Counted from the stretch's first letter, positions 28,487 to 37,399 are shown. The stretch is 64,000 nt of DNA from Pseudomonas alloputida (GCF_021283545.2 NZ_CP128540.1:1895501-1959500); one strand, 5' to 3'. Notes: generated from the sequence alone by a model not told the origin. Program-made: numbers and translations.

Positions 28487-28547
28487 GCGCGCGACCGCCT
28501 TGTTTGTACGACGCGATATCGAGACATGCCCCAAGGCGGTCGCGCGC
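28487..28547. repeat. Perfect 15-bp hairpin in the IS target region
   Basis: GCGCGCGACCGCCTT (28487-28501) pairs exactly with AAGGCGGTCGCGCGC (28533-28547), and TCCTGC/GCAGGA pairs lie further out at about 28474 and 28555. Together with the REP arms on either side it forms a nested palindrome that the IS has split at one edge. Confidence 0.75.
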
Positions 28548-28566
28548 AAATCCCGCAGGAATAATT

Positions 28567-28658
28567 GGCCCGAAACAAACGTAGGAGCGGGTTTACCCGC
28601 GAAGCGCCGCGCGGGCGGCGCTCGATCTCCCAGGCGCTGAAACTCTCCCGGCGAACAC
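28567..28658 (-). repeat. Right arm of the REP-containing inverted repeat around the IS
   Basis: This is the counterpart of 27007-27097 in opposite orientation: REP core at 28581-28603, GC-rich linker, then the first 32-bp unit at 28627-28658. Confidence 0.85.
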
Positions 28659-28722
28659 CTCCCAGGCGCTGAAAATCCCCCGGCGAACACCTCCCAGGCG
28701 CTGAAAACCTCCCGCCAAACAC
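28627..28722. repeat. Three tandem 32-bp units (CTCCCAGGCGCTGAAA...)
   Basis: Units start at 28627, 28659 and 28691, each CTCCCAGGCGCTGAAA followed by a variable tract and a C-rich CGAACAC-type end. A single inverted copy lies at 27007-27038. The rest of the 494-nt gap up to 28898 holds no gene that I can see and should contain the promoter of the downstream oxidoreductase operon. Confidence 0.85.
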
Positions 28723-28897
28723 CTACCCGCCAAAGCGCGAATTCCGCCCATTGCCCTATACACACCGCGACACATTGTCAGCTTGACTTTGCCTCTACCC
28801 ACCCAATTGCTGTAAAGTTGACGCCAAGGTCAGCTTTTCTCAAGCCAGGCCAAGAATCAAAAGAAAGGGCAGGCCCCAACTGCCCAGAGGATCAAGC

Positions 28898-31729
28898 ATG
28901 TCCAACCGTGATATTTCCCGGCGCGCCTTCCTGCAAGGCGGCCTGATCGCTGGTGTCGGCGTGACCATGGCGCCACTTGGCAGCCAGGCCTTCGCCGCGT
29001 TGATGGAGGAGCGCGTCACCACCTCGCCACAGAAGTGGATGAACCACGACGGCAAGGCGCGTTTCCGTAACGATGCCTTGTCCAAGGTCTGCGGCGACAA
29101 AGTGTTCGCCCGCGACATCCGCGCCAAGGACATGCCCGGCTGGCCCGCGCAGCAAGGTCATGCGCTGCTGCTCAAGGCGACCAAGGTCGACCGGATTTAT
29201 GCCGGCCATGACCTCAGCCTGCTCGGCAGCGACCTGCAGCCGGACCGCATCGTCACCGCCGCCGACCTCGAACAGGACGGCATTGCCTGGCCCGAGGCCC
29301 ATTCGCCCGACCCGCTGCTGCCGCCCGGCAAGGTGCCGATGTTCATCGGCTACCCGGTGGCGATCCTGATCTGGCATGACTTCGAGCGCTTCCGCCAGGC
29401 CAAGCGCAAGCTGCAGTTCAATCAGCAGGCGATCCGTTACGGTGCCCAGGCGCCGCTGTACCAGCGCGACCCTTATGGCAGCTTCCGCTTCGTGCGGGTG
29501 GGTGGCGCCACGCCGTTCGACGACGATGAGTTCTCCAGCCTGAAGAACTCCATGCTGTTCCCCACCATTCTCAACCGCAAGCCGGTGTGGTCGAAGCAGC
29601 CCAACCAGCACGGCGACCTGACCGAGCAGGGGTTGTTCTACGCCAAGCGCATGGCCGAGCAGCTGGACAACCCGCCCGAGGACTGGCTGGTGTTCGACGA
29701 GCGCTACAAGACGCCGTCCATCGAACCTGCCGCACTGGAGCCGGACAACGGCAACGGCTGGTATGACCCGGCCACGGGCACGCTGCACTTCGTGGTCGCC
29801 ACTCAGTGCCCGTTCGAAGTGGCGCAGGAATGCGTGCACATGATCAAACCGTCGCGCTTCGCCCTGAACACGCTGAACATGCACCCGGGCTATACCGTGG
29901 GCTATGGCTCAAAAGACAACAATATCTTCGTCTTCTATGCCGCGGTGGCTGCGCTGTACGGCGCCGGCGTGCCGATCCGCCTGGCCAACGACCGCTACGA
30001 GCAGTTCCAGAGCGGCATCAAGCGCCATGCCTTCGATATCCGCTACCAGCTGGCGGTGGACAAGAAGGACAACAGCTTCAAGATCTTCCGCGCCGACATG
30101 AGCTGCGACGGCGGCGGGCGCATCAACTACAGCCCGTCGGTGGCCGCCGTGGGCGCCACTGCTGCCCAGTCGATCTACTACATGCCACAGAACGACCTGT
30201 CGGTAACCGCCTACTACTCCCGTGGCGTCGAGGCCGGCTCCATGCGCGGTTACGGCACCCTGCAGAGCATGGCGGCCACCGAGATGATGGTGGATGAGAT
30301 CGCCGGCCGCCTGGGCGTCGATGCCATCGACCTGCGCCGCGCCAACGCGCTGAAGTCGGGCATGAAGAACACCCAGGGTGCGGTCCCGGCCGGCGCCCTG
30401 CGCCTGTACGAGATCCTCGACAAGGCCGCTGTGCACGAGTGGTGGCGCAACCGCGATACACGCAAGCAACAGATGGACGCCAAGGACCCGGACCACTGGT
30501 ACGGCGTCGGCTTCGCCATCTGCCAGAAGGACTTCGGTACAGGTTCCGAGGCGCCGATGGCCAGTGTCGAGTTCAGCGCCGATGGCCGCATCAGCCTGCG
30601 CCATATCGGCACCGAGCTGGGCACCGGCATGTCCACCTCCCAGGCTTTGGTGGTCAGCGATTTCCTCGGCCGTTCGGCCGACGAGGTGAAGACTGCAGTC
30701 ACCGAATGGCCAGAGCTGCAATTGAGCACCAGCGGAAACCCGTACCTGATCAGCCAGCCGGAGCAGGACGCCGCGCTGCGCAACCCGCGCTGGGTCGGCA
30801 AGCTGGCGTCGCCATCGTCGGCGACCAACTCGGCGTTCTACTTCAGCCATGCCACCCGCGAAGCGGCGCGTGTGCTGTTCAATCATGGGTTGTGGCCGGC
30901 GGCCATGGCGATCTGGAGCCAAGGCCCGCACGGCGGCCAGGCCAACCCGCTGGTGGTGCGCCGTGAAAATGCGGTGTGGGTCAACGGTGAGCTGACCGGC
31001 AACGGCCTGGCGCCGATTCCGTTTGCCCAGCTGGCGCAGAAGGCCCACGACATGGGGCTGGTTACCGGCGTGAGCGTGCACGGCTTCAACCGCTGGAGCT
31101 GGGCCGAGGCCGACTTTGTCATCGATGGCGTGCGCGAGCGCTTCCCGCTCGATGCCATGGCGGTGAAATACGGCGATGGTGCGGTGAATGCCAAGAAGGC
31201 GCAGATGGGCAGCCATGGCTATCACCTGCTCGACCGGCAGAATGCGGCCTACCCCGACACCCAGCTGAACAATGCCATGGTCACCTACTACAGCCCGGTG
31301 GCGACCATCGTCGAGGTCAAGGTCAACAAAGGCACCTTGGAGACGCAGGTGCTCAACCACCACAGTTGGGTCGAGTGTGGCCGGGTGCTGGTGCCGGAAC
31401 TGGTCAAGGGCCAGCTCGAAGGCGGTATCGCCATGGGCATTGGCCATGCACTGACCGAAGAAATGCCGTTGTACGAGGGTGGGCCCGGGGAGGGCGACTG
31501 GAACTTCAACCGCTACCGCCTGCCGCATGCGCGCGATGTGGCGGTGTGGCAGCAGACCAGCGAAATCCTCCCGCCGCTGTCACCGACCGACCCCTCCAAG
31601 GGCATCGCCGAAGTGGTGATGATCCCGGTCGTCGGTGCCATCGGCAATGCCGTCGCGCATGCCATCGGCAAGCGCGTGCGCGATCTCCCCATCACCCCAG
31701 CCCGTATCAAGGAGGCCCTCAATGGCTAA
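28898..31729 (+). CDS. Molybdopterin-binding subunit of a periplasmic molybdenum hydroxylase (IorB/aldehyde oxidase-like)
   Basis: The protein has 943 residues. It starts with a twin-arginine signal (SRRAFLQGGLIAGVGVTMAP), so the folded cofactor-loaded enzyme is exported by Tat. The body follows the xanthine dehydrogenase family molybdopterin subunit layout of isoquinoline 1-oxidoreductase beta: GSMRGYGTLQ at about residue 447, GTELGTGMSTSQALV near 570, and the C-terminal KGIAEVVMIPVVGAIGNAV, whose Glu corresponds to the catalytic base of the family. It would hydroxylate an aldehyde or N-heterocycle; the substrate is unknown. It is the first gene of a five-gene operon with a 2Fe-2S subunit, tri-haem cytochrome, XdhC and a MocA-like protein. 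Confidence 0.9.
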   Translation: MSNRDISRRAFLQGGLIAGVGVTMAPLGSQAFAALMEERVTTSPQKWMNHDGKARFRNDALSKVCGDKVFARDIRAKDMPGWPAQQGHALLLKATKVDRIYAGHDLSLLGSDLQPDRIVTAADLEQDGIAWPEAHSPDPLLPPGKVPMFIGYPVAILIWHDFERFRQAKRKLQFNQQAIRYGAQAPLYQRDPYGSFRFVRVGGATPFDDDEFSSLKNSMLFPTILNRKPVWSKQPNQHGDLTEQGLFYAKRMAEQLDNPPEDWLVFDERYKTPSIEPAALEPDNGNGWYDPATGTLHFVVATQCPFEVAQECVHMIKPSRFALNTLNMHPGYTVGYGSKDNNIFVFYAAVAALYGAGVPIRLANDRYEQFQSGIKRHAFDIRYQLAVDKKDNSFKIFRADMSCDGGGRINYSPSVAAVGATAAQSIYYMPQNDLSVTAYYSRGVEAGSMRGYGTLQSMAATEMMVDEIAGRLGVDAIDLRRANALKSGMKNTQGAVPAGALRLYEILDKAAVHEWWRNRDTRKQQMDAKDPDHWYGVGFAICQKDFGTGSEAPMASVEFSADGRISLRHIGTELGTGMSTSQALVVSDFLGRSADEVKTAVTEWPELQLSTSGNPYLISQPEQDAALRNPRWVGKLASPSSATNSAFYFSHATREAARVLFNHGLWPAAMAIWSQGPHGGQANPLVVRRENAVWVNGELTGNGLAPIPFAQLAQKAHDMGLVTGVSVHGFNRWSWAEADFVIDGVRERFPLDAMAVKYGDGAVNAKKAQMGSHGYHLLDRQNAAYPDTQLNNAMVTYYSPVATIVEVKVNKGTLETQVLNHHSWVECGRVLVPELVKGQLEGGIAMGIGHALTEEMPLYEGGPGEGDWNFNRYRLPHARDVAVWQQTSEILPPLSPTDPSKGIAEVVMIPVVGAIGNAVAHAIGKRVRDLPITPARIKEALNG

Positions 31730-32258
31730 CCGTCCACTGCAACTGACGCTCAACGGTCAACCGGTCGGGCCGGTCGAGGTTCCCGCGGACCTGGCGATGA
31801 TCGACTACCTGCACGAACACCAGAACCTCACCGGCTCGCGCCTGGGTTGCGGCCAGGGCATCTGCCACGCCTGCGTGGTGATCGTCGACAACCCCGACGG
31901 CACCAGCGAAGAAGTGCGCACCTGCATCACCGGTGCGCATTACTTCGAAGGCAAGAAGGTTCGCACCATCGAAGGCCATGCCAAGAAAGACGAGGCCGGC
32001 AACCTGACGCTCAACCCGATCCAGCAGAAGTTCGTCGACCTGTTCGCCTTCCAGTGCAGCTACTGCGCACCAGGCTTCGTCAATGCCGCTACCGTGCTGG
32101 TGGAAACGGCCCAGCGCCAGCCGTTGAAGAAGAGCGAAGTGGAGGACCGCATCGAGGCCAGCCTCGGTCACCACATCTGCCGCTGCACAGGCTATGTGCG
32201 TTACTACGATGCCACCCGCAAGGTGCTCAACGATCTCGGCCTGGTCAAGGAGGGTTGA
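31722..32258 (+). CDS. 2Fe-2S subunit of the molybdenum hydroxylase
   Basis: The protein has 178 residues. The N-terminal plant-type 2Fe-2S site is C43, C48, C51 and C68 (GCGQGICHAC...C), and the second, helical 2Fe-2S domain has CSYC (112, 115) and CRC (153, 155). It passes electrons from the Moco subunit toward the cytochrome encoded next. The ATG at 31722 overlaps the previous gene by 8 bases and has a strong AAGGAGG site; the open frame further upstream lies inside that gene. It has no signal peptide, so it probably travels with the Tat substrate as a hitchhiker. Confidence 0.93.
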   Translation: MANRPLQLTLNGQPVGPVEVPADLAMIDYLHEHQNLTGSRLGCGQGICHACVVIVDNPDGTSEEVRTCITGAHYFEGKKVRTIEGHAKKDEAGNLTLNPIQQKFVDLFAFQCSYCAPGFVNAATVLVETAQRQPLKKSEVEDRIEASLGHHICRCTGYVRYYDATRKVLNDLGLVKEG

Positions 32259-32260
32259 AC

Positions 32261-33472
32261 ATGGGCTTCGTACGTAGCGCCTCGGCGTTGGCCCTCGGGC
32301 TGGCTGTCAGCTCGTTTGCCTTGGCGGCCGACGATGCGCAGGTCAAGCGCGGTGAATACCTGGCCCGCGCGGCCGACTGCATGGCCTGCCACACCGCCGA
32401 AGGCGGCGCGCCGTATGCGGGCGGCCTGCCGATCCATTCGCCGTTCGGCACCATTTATGGCAGCAATATCACCCCGGACAAACAGTACGGCATCGGCAAC
32501 TACAGCGCCGACGAGTTCTTCGCCGCAGTCACCGAGGGCAAGCGCAAGGACGGCGCCAACCTTTATCCTGCGATGCCTTACACCTCGTACCACCTGATCA
32601 AGCGTGAAGATTCGGACGCGATCCTCGCCTACCTGATGACCATACCGCCGATCAACCGCCCGGCACCGCAGACCGCGCTGCGCTTCCCGTTCAATGTGCG
32701 CATGGGGCTCAGCGGCTGGAACATGCTATATGGCAAGAGCGTGCAACTGCAGCCGACCGAGGGCAAAAGCCCGGCCTGGCAGCGCGGCCAGTACATGGTC
32801 GAGGTCTTGGGCCATTGTGGCGAATGCCATACCCCGCGCAACCCGATCGGTGCGCTGCAGCAGGACCAACGCCTGAGCGGCGGCCTGCTGGGTGGCTACC
32901 TGGCGCCAAGCCTGCTGGCCCAGGACCTGGCCGAGCGCGGCTGGACCCAGCCGGACCTGACCACCTTCCTCAAGCACGGCATCAGCGCCCAGGGCAGCAT
33001 GTTCAACGAGATGTTCCCGGTGGTGCACCACAGCACCCAGCACCTGGAAGATGCAGACCTTGCGGCCATGGCCACCTACCTGCTGGGCGACCAGCCGCCG
33101 CCGGCCAAGGCTATCGAGTCCGTTGCCCTGGAGCAGATGAGCGACAGTGCCAAGCGGGGCCACCAGCAGTACCTAAATGTCTGCGCCGGCTGCCATGGGG
33201 TTGACGGTGAGGGCAAGCCGCACATCGCCGTGGCCATGCGCGGCAACACCGTGCTGCGTCAGGCCGACTCGCGCAATCTGGTCAAGGTGGTCCTCGAGGG
33301 CATCCGTGAACAGCAGTTCACCGGCTTCGAGCGCATGCAGCCGATGCCGGGCTTTGCCGACAAGCTTGATGACCAACAGGTGATAGATATGGTCAACTAC
33401 TTGCGCCAGGCCTGGGGTGGATTGCCCGGCGACCTGAACGTACAGCAGCTCGCCGAGCTGAAGGCGGAGTAA
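32261..33472 (+). CDS. Tri-haem cytochrome c subunit (alcohol/aldehyde dehydrogenase type)
   Basis: The protein has 403 residues with a signal peptide (about 1-22, ending ALA-ADD) and three CXXCH haem sites: CMACH (40-44), CGECH (near 186) and CAGCH (near 307). The layout is that of the cytochrome subunit of membrane dehydrogenases and of Moco hydroxylases of the IorAB type. It should accept electrons from the iron-sulfur subunit in the periplasm and hand them to the respiratory chain. It begins 2 nt after the previous stop. Confidence 0.93.
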   Translation: MGFVRSASALALGLAVSSFALAADDAQVKRGEYLARAADCMACHTAEGGAPYAGGLPIHSPFGTIYGSNITPDKQYGIGNYSADEFFAAVTEGKRKDGANLYPAMPYTSYHLIKREDSDAILAYLMTIPPINRPAPQTALRFPFNVRMGLSGWNMLYGKSVQLQPTEGKSPAWQRGQYMVEVLGHCGECHTPRNPIGALQQDQRLSGGLLGGYLAPSLLAQDLAERGWTQPDLTTFLKHGISAQGSMFNEMFPVVHHSTQHLEDADLAAMATYLLGDQPPPAKAIESVALEQMSDSAKRGHQQYLNVCAGCHGVDGEGKPHIAVAMRGNTVLRQADSRNLVKVVLEGIREQQFTGFERMQPMPGFADKLDDQQVIDMVNYLRQAWGGLPGDLNVQQLAELKAE

Positions 33473-33475
33473 AGC

Positions 33476-34447
33476 GTGCAGCATCTCGATCTACAGGTGA
33501 TCCGTCAGGCTTTGCAGTGGTCCTGCAACGGCGAGCGGGTATGGTTGTGCACAGTGCTCGCCACCTACGGCTCGGCGCCGCGTGCGCCGGGTTCGCTGCT
33601 GGCGGTGAACGCCAGCGGCCAGTGGCTGGGCTCGCTGTCCGGTGGCTGTGTCGAAGACGACTTTCTCGAACGCGTGGCCCTCGGGGAATTCCCGGAGCCG
33701 GTTGCCATCGTGCGTTATGGCGACGGCAGCGACCCGCGTTCGCGCGTTCGCCTGCCGTGTGGCGGTGTGCTGGAAGTGCTGGTGGAGAACCTGCCGGTTG
33801 AATGTGAGGTGCAGGCGCATCTGCGTGAGTTGGAACGTGCGCTGCTGGGCCAGCGCCGGGTACTGCGTGAGGTGAGCCTGCCTACGGGTACCCGCCAGCT
33901 GCTCGATGACCATAGTCAGGGGCCACGGGTGGAACGGGAAAATGCCCGGGTGCGCTTGCGTGTCGGCGCCGCCCAGCGGCTGCTGCTGGCCGGCTATTCC
34001 AGCGTGGCGCATTTTTGCGCCGAATTCGGCAGGGGGCTGGGTTTTGAGGTCATCCTTTGCGAGCCGCGTGACGAAGTACTCGACGGCGTAGTGCTGAATG
34101 GCATAGAGGTGCGCCGCGAGCTGCCGTCGGAATTCATCGCCAATGGCGGTTGCCATGCCGATACGGCAGTGGTGGCATTGACCCATGATCCAAAAATCGA
34201 TGACCTGGCCATGCTTGAAGCCGTGCGAACCGAAGCGTTCTACATCGGCGTGATGGGCTCCAAGGCCACCTCCGACAAGCGTCGCGAACGCTTGCAGCGA
34301 ATTGGTGGCCTGGGTTGCGACGAGCTGGCGCGCATCCATGCGCCGATAGGCCTGAACCTGGGCAGCAAGACCCCGGCCGAGATCGCCCTGGCGGTACTGG
34401 CCGATATCCTTCGTGCGCGCAATGGCATCGAGCGGGCGGCGCTGTGA
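33476..34447 (+). CDS. XdhC/CoxI-family molybdenum cofactor maturation protein
   Basis: The protein has 323 residues. The N-terminal XdhC_CoxI domain carries TYGSAPRAPGSLLAV and SGGCVEDDFLE. The C-terminal Rossmann-like domain carries VALTHDPKIDDLAML and YIGVMGSKATSDKRRERL, followed by IHAPIGLNLGSKTPAEIALAVLADI. XdhC binds Moco, assists its sulfuration and inserts it into XDH-type enzymes. The start is GTG at 33476, 3 nt after the cytochrome stop. It is in the same operon as the enzyme it should serve. Confidence 0.9.
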   Translation: MQHLDLQVIRQALQWSCNGERVWLCTVLATYGSAPRAPGSLLAVNASGQWLGSLSGGCVEDDFLERVALGEFPEPVAIVRYGDGSDPRSRVRLPCGGVLEVLVENLPVECEVQAHLRELERALLGQRRVLREVSLPTGTRQLLDDHSQGPRVERENARVRLRVGAAQRLLLAGYSSVAHFCAEFGRGLGFEVILCEPRDEVLDGVVLNGIEVRRELPSEFIANGGCHADTAVVALTHDPKIDDLAMLEAVRTEAFYIGVMGSKATSDKRRERLQRIGGLGCDELARIHAPIGLNLGSKTPAEIALAVLADILRARNGIERAAL

Positions 34448-35010
34448 GCGTGGTTGCGTTGGTATTGGCGGCAGGCAGCAGTGTGCGTTTCGGCGCTGAC
34501 AAGCGCCGTTCGCTGATGGCTGACGGTCGAAGCTTGCTGGTACACAGCGTAGAGAGCGCCTGCGCAGTGTTCGATGATGTGCGGGTGGTGTTGCGTGAAG
34601 GGGAGCGAGGCGTGGACCTGGGGTTGCCTGCGCGGTGCAGGGTGGTCTCCAGTCCAAATTTCACATTGGGCATGGGCCATAGCCTGGCGGCCGGTGCCGC
34701 TTCGCTGGCTGACAGCGAGGCGCAGGCAGTAGCGATTCTGTTGGGTGATATGCCCTGGGTGGCGTCCGCGACCCTGGATTTGCTTGCGCGCGAGGCCAGT
34801 GGGTCAACGATAGTCCTGCCTTGTCATGCTGGACGACAGGGCCATCCGGTGTTGTTCGGGCGCGATTTCTGGCCGGCGCTTGCCCGGTTGAAGGGTGATG
34901 AAGGGGCGCGTTCGGTGGTCAAGGCCAACCCGGCGGTTTGCGTCAGGCTAGAGGTGCAGGATGCCGGTGTGTTGCAGGATGTCGATAGGCCGGATGCGGT
35001 GCGCCCTTGA
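34444..35010 (+). CDS. MocA/MobA-like molybdopterin nucleotidyltransferase
   Basis: The protein has 188 residues. The N-terminal LVLAAGSSVRFGADKR is the NTP-transferase loop, and LLGDMPWV holds the metal-binding Asp. Close homologues are MocA (CTP:molybdopterin cytidylyltransferase). For an XDH-family enzyme, cytidylylation to MCD is the expected role. The GTG start overlaps the XdhC stop by four bases (GTGA). The gene ends 16 nt before the convergent immunity-like gene. Confidence 0.85.
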   Translation: MSVVALVLAAGSSVRFGADKRRSLMADGRSLLVHSVESACAVFDDVRVVLREGERGVDLGLPARCRVVSSPNFTLGMGHSLAAGAASLADSEAQAVAILLGDMPWVASATLDLLAREASGSTIVLPCHAGRQGHPVLFGRDFWPALARLKGDEGARSVVKANPAVCVRLEVQDAGVLQDVDRPDAVRP

Positions 35011-35026
35011 ATGCGTTCGTCAAAGG

Positions 35027-35653
35027 CTATTCATCTTCTTCGCCAGTGAGTTCATAGGGTTCGAGTTCGCTCAGTTGGGAAAGCAGCACCAGATGCTCCA
35101 CTGCCTTCAGCTTTTCAAGACGCTCAAGGCTGTCTGGGCCTCCCAGCATCAAGGCGGGGACAAAGCCATACATTTCGTCTGAGCCCAGGGTGCCGAGCCG
35201 TTCCCTGGCAGGTTCGAACAGGTCGTCGAAGTAGACGCACTCGGTCATCAGCCACATGAGCAAACCGTGGATCTTGTTGTCCCGTTCTTCGTCGCCTGAG
35301 CTGTGAGCGCCATCGAGGTAACGGGAATGGTAGGCCGCGATGGTCAGCACCGAACCGGTTTTCTCACCCCATAGGTACAGGTCGCCAAAAGCGCTGCGGG
35401 CGATGAGGTGATAAGTGTCGCATGCTTCGAAGTGCGTACCTGCCAACCAAGAGGCCACTACACCCTGGTATTCCTGAGGATTTACCAGCCAGAACAAGCC
35501 GCCGCCGTAGCCGCACCAGCCGTGGTCTTGCCAGTATTCAAGGAGGCGATTGGGGAGTTTGCCTTGGTAATGATCGACAGCCGCAGGGGGTACGGGTTGC
35601 TGGCCGATGGGGTCGCCGAAGGTTTCCAGGAAAATGCTGAAGATGACATCCAT
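35027..35653 (-). CDS. GAD-like/DUF1851 protein, Tdi1-like T6SS immunity (copy 1)
   Basis: The protein has 208 residues. The N-terminal GAD-like domain has PPAAVDHYQGKLPNRLLEYWQDHGW, and the C-terminal DUF1851 region runs from SDEMYGFVPALMLGG to AVEHLVLLSQLSELEPYEL. This is the domain pair of Tdi1, the immunity protein of the T6SS DNase Tde1. It is the most diverged and most GC-rich of the three tandem paralogues here. It is cytoplasmic, with no signal peptide or membrane segment. A solitary immunity function without its own toxin is inferred. Confidence 0.8.
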   Translation of the reverse strand: MDVIFSIFLETFGDPIGQQPVPPAAVDHYQGKLPNRLLEYWQDHGWCGYGGGLFWLVNPQEYQGVVASWLAGTHFEACDTYHLIARSAFGDLYLWGEKTGSVLTIAAYHSRYLDGAHSSGDEERDNKIHGLLMWLMTECVYFDDLFEPARERLGTLGSDEMYGFVPALMLGGPDSLERLEKLKAVEHLVLLSQLSELEPYELTGEEDE

Positions 35654-35675
35654 TCGTTTAGGTCCTTTTGTGTGC

Positions 35676-36293
35676 TCAGAAGTCAGAGAAGCTGTAGGGT
35701 TCGAGTTCGGTGATTTGAGACAGCAAAATCAAATGCTCTATTGCTTTAAGTTTTTCTAGGTTTTTGAGGTCGGGGCGCCCTCCCAGCATCAATGCAGGAA
35801 CAAAGGCATACATCTCATCTTCTTTCAAAATGCCCAGCTTTTTCTTCGCGGGCTCAAAAAAGTTTTCAAAATCGTTGTGTTCTTTTTTTCTTGATAGAAA
35901 GAAGCTTTGGACCTCTCTGGTTGCTTCGGTTTCAGTGAGTGTGCAGTTTTCACCTGTGTAACGGGACAGAAGACTTGTGATTTTTACTGAAAAGCCACTG
36001 TTCTCTCCCCAAAGATACAGGTCGCCGAAAGCGCTTCTGGCAATCAAGTGGTAAGTGTCCCGGTTTTCAAGGAGGGTGCCCTCGGTCCAGGATGAGACAA
36101 CGCCCTCATACTCCTGTGGATTAACCAGCCAGAATATACCTTCGCCAAAACCACACCATCCATGCTCTTTCCAGTATGCAAGTAACAACTCTGGAAGTTT
36201 TCCGTTATAGCGATCAATACTGGAGGGGGGCACCTCTCGACGCGAAAAAGGCGCGCCTATATTGTCAAGGAATATGGAGAATACCTCATCCAT
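35676..36293 (-). CDS. GAD-like/DUF1851 protein, Tdi1-like immunity (copy 2)
   Basis: The protein has 205 residues and shares almost every conserved block with its neighbours: PPSSIDRYNGKLPELLLAYW, FWLVNPQEYEGVVSS, FGDLYLWGENSGF, DEMYAFVPALMLGG and the ending ELEPYSFSDF. It is clearly AT-richer than copy 1, so it may have come in from elsewhere rather than by simple local duplication. It sits 22 nt upstream of copy 1 on the same strand. A frameshifted piece of the sensor kinase gene lies just before it. Confidence 0.8.
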   Translation of the reverse strand: MDEVFSIFLDNIGAPFSRREVPPSSIDRYNGKLPELLLAYWKEHGWCGFGEGIFWLVNPQEYEGVVSSWTEGTLLENRDTYHLIARSAFGDLYLWGENSGFSVKITSLLSRYTGENCTLTETEATREVQSFFLSRKKEHNDFENFFEPAKKKLGILKEDEMYAFVPALMLGGRPDLKNLEKLKAIEHLILLSQITELEPYSFSDF

Positions 36294-36412
36294 TTGCGAT
36301 GCCTCTTGTCGTTAGCACTTATGAAGTCTTACATTCATGTAAGTCGAGTGGATGCCGAATTTCGGCGATTTTTCCGCGGCCTCTTTGATGCTGGCTAGTC
36401 TGTTTCGCCATT

Positions 36413-36717
36413 GCCTTCGGGTACGCCTGAGCCTGATCCTCGACAGCGCCTTCGTGATCATCTGGGCGCTGGCCGCGGCGTGGATGCTGCGTGACTGCGC
36501 CAGCAGATGATGTTCTCCCTCGACCAGCGCCTGGCGGCGTCGGCGCGTATGGTCGCCGGGCTGATCGACCAGTTGCCGCAGCCGCTGACCGCCAAGGGCG
36601 GGGAGGCGCATTTTTCCGCCGACCAGTTCAGCGTACCGGATGGCATGGCCTGTCAGGTCAGCTCGCTGCGTGGCGAGATCCTCGCCAGCAACCACAAGCA
36701 CGATGGCGTCATGGACG
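36413..36717 (+). pseudogene. Duplicated fragment of the sensor kinase gene (5' part)
   Basis: These 305 nt are a near copy of 38810-39115, the first third of the histidine kinase gene at 38806. A one-base deletion just after the AAAWMLRD-coding stretch (near 36493) breaks the frame, and the copy stops abruptly at both ends. It lies between immunity copies 2 and 3, so it marks a past tandem duplication followed by deletion. It is not expected to be functional. The surrounding 36294-36412 and 36718-36770 hold nothing recognisable. Confidence 0.85.
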
Positions 36718-36770
36718 CCGGGACGAAGCCGTGCATCTCATCCGCCGCTTTTTCCCGGCCAATACTGTGT

Positions 36771-37388
36771 TTAGAAGTCAGAAAAGCTATAGGGTTCGAG
36801 GGTGGAGATCTGTGCAAGTAGTATTAAGTGCTCGACAGCTTTGACTTTTTCTAGGTGGGCAAGATCGCAGGGGCCACCGAATGCCAAGGCTGGAACGAAG
36901 CCATACATCTCATCATGATTGAGTTTGCCTAATTTGTTATATGCAGGATCGAATAAATCGCCAAAGTCGCTGGACTCCCGTTCGATCAATAGAAAGAAGC
37001 CTTGCACCTCCTTGTCAATGTTGCCTGCATCAAGTTCATTCACTCTGCCGCAGTATTGTGAAGTGTGGGCTACGATGTCTAATGAAAAACCGGAATTTTC
37101 TCCGTACAGATAGAGATCACCAAAGGCGCCCCGAGCGATGACGTGATAGGTATCTCGCCCTTCGAGCGCAGTGCCTTCTATGAATGAGGCGGCTACGCCC
37201 TCGTAGTCTTGCGGATTGACCGTCCAGAATATTCCATCACCATATCCGCACCATCCGTGCTCGGTCCAGTATTCCAACAGTTTCTTCGGCAATTTACCGC
37301 TGTAGCGCTCTATGCTAGAAGGAGGCACCTCCTGCCTGAAAATCGGCTCGCCCATCTCTTCTATGAAGAGGGAGAAAAATTCGTCCAT
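36771..37388 (-). CDS. GAD-like/DUF1851 protein, Tdi1-like immunity (copy 3)
   Basis: The protein has 205 residues (MDEFFSLFIEEMGEPIFRQE...EPYSFSDF) and is very similar to copy 2, including EVPPSSIERYSGKLPKKLLEYW, DTYHVIARGAFGDLYLYGENSGF and DEMYGFVPALAFGG. The ATG at 37388 has an AGGAG site. It directly follows the effector-like remnant by 11 nt, so this is the copy in the original effector-immunity position. The frame is open upstream but that part lies inside the effector gene. Confidence 0.82.
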   Translation of the reverse strand: MDEFFSLFIEEMGEPIFRQEVPPSSIERYSGKLPKKLLEYWTEHGWCGYGDGIFWTVNPQDYEGVAASFIEGTALEGRDTYHVIARGAFGDLYLYGENSGFSLDIVAHTSQYCGRVNELDAGNIDKEVQGFFLLIERESSDFGDLFDPAYNKLGKLNHDEMYGFVPALAFGGPCDLAHLEKVKAVEHLILLAQISTLEPYSFSDF

Positions 37389-37399
37389 TGTCGCGCTCC

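Noticed and set aside
28627..28722. CRISPR array at the 32-bp tandem units
   Set aside because: The units are directly tandem without unique spacers, and the same unit occurs inverted beside a REP; it is a repeat family, not CRISPR.
36413..36821. Separate small kinase-like gene between immunity copies
   Set aside because: The frame is broken relative to the intact kinase and both ends are abrupt, so it is a duplicated fragment.
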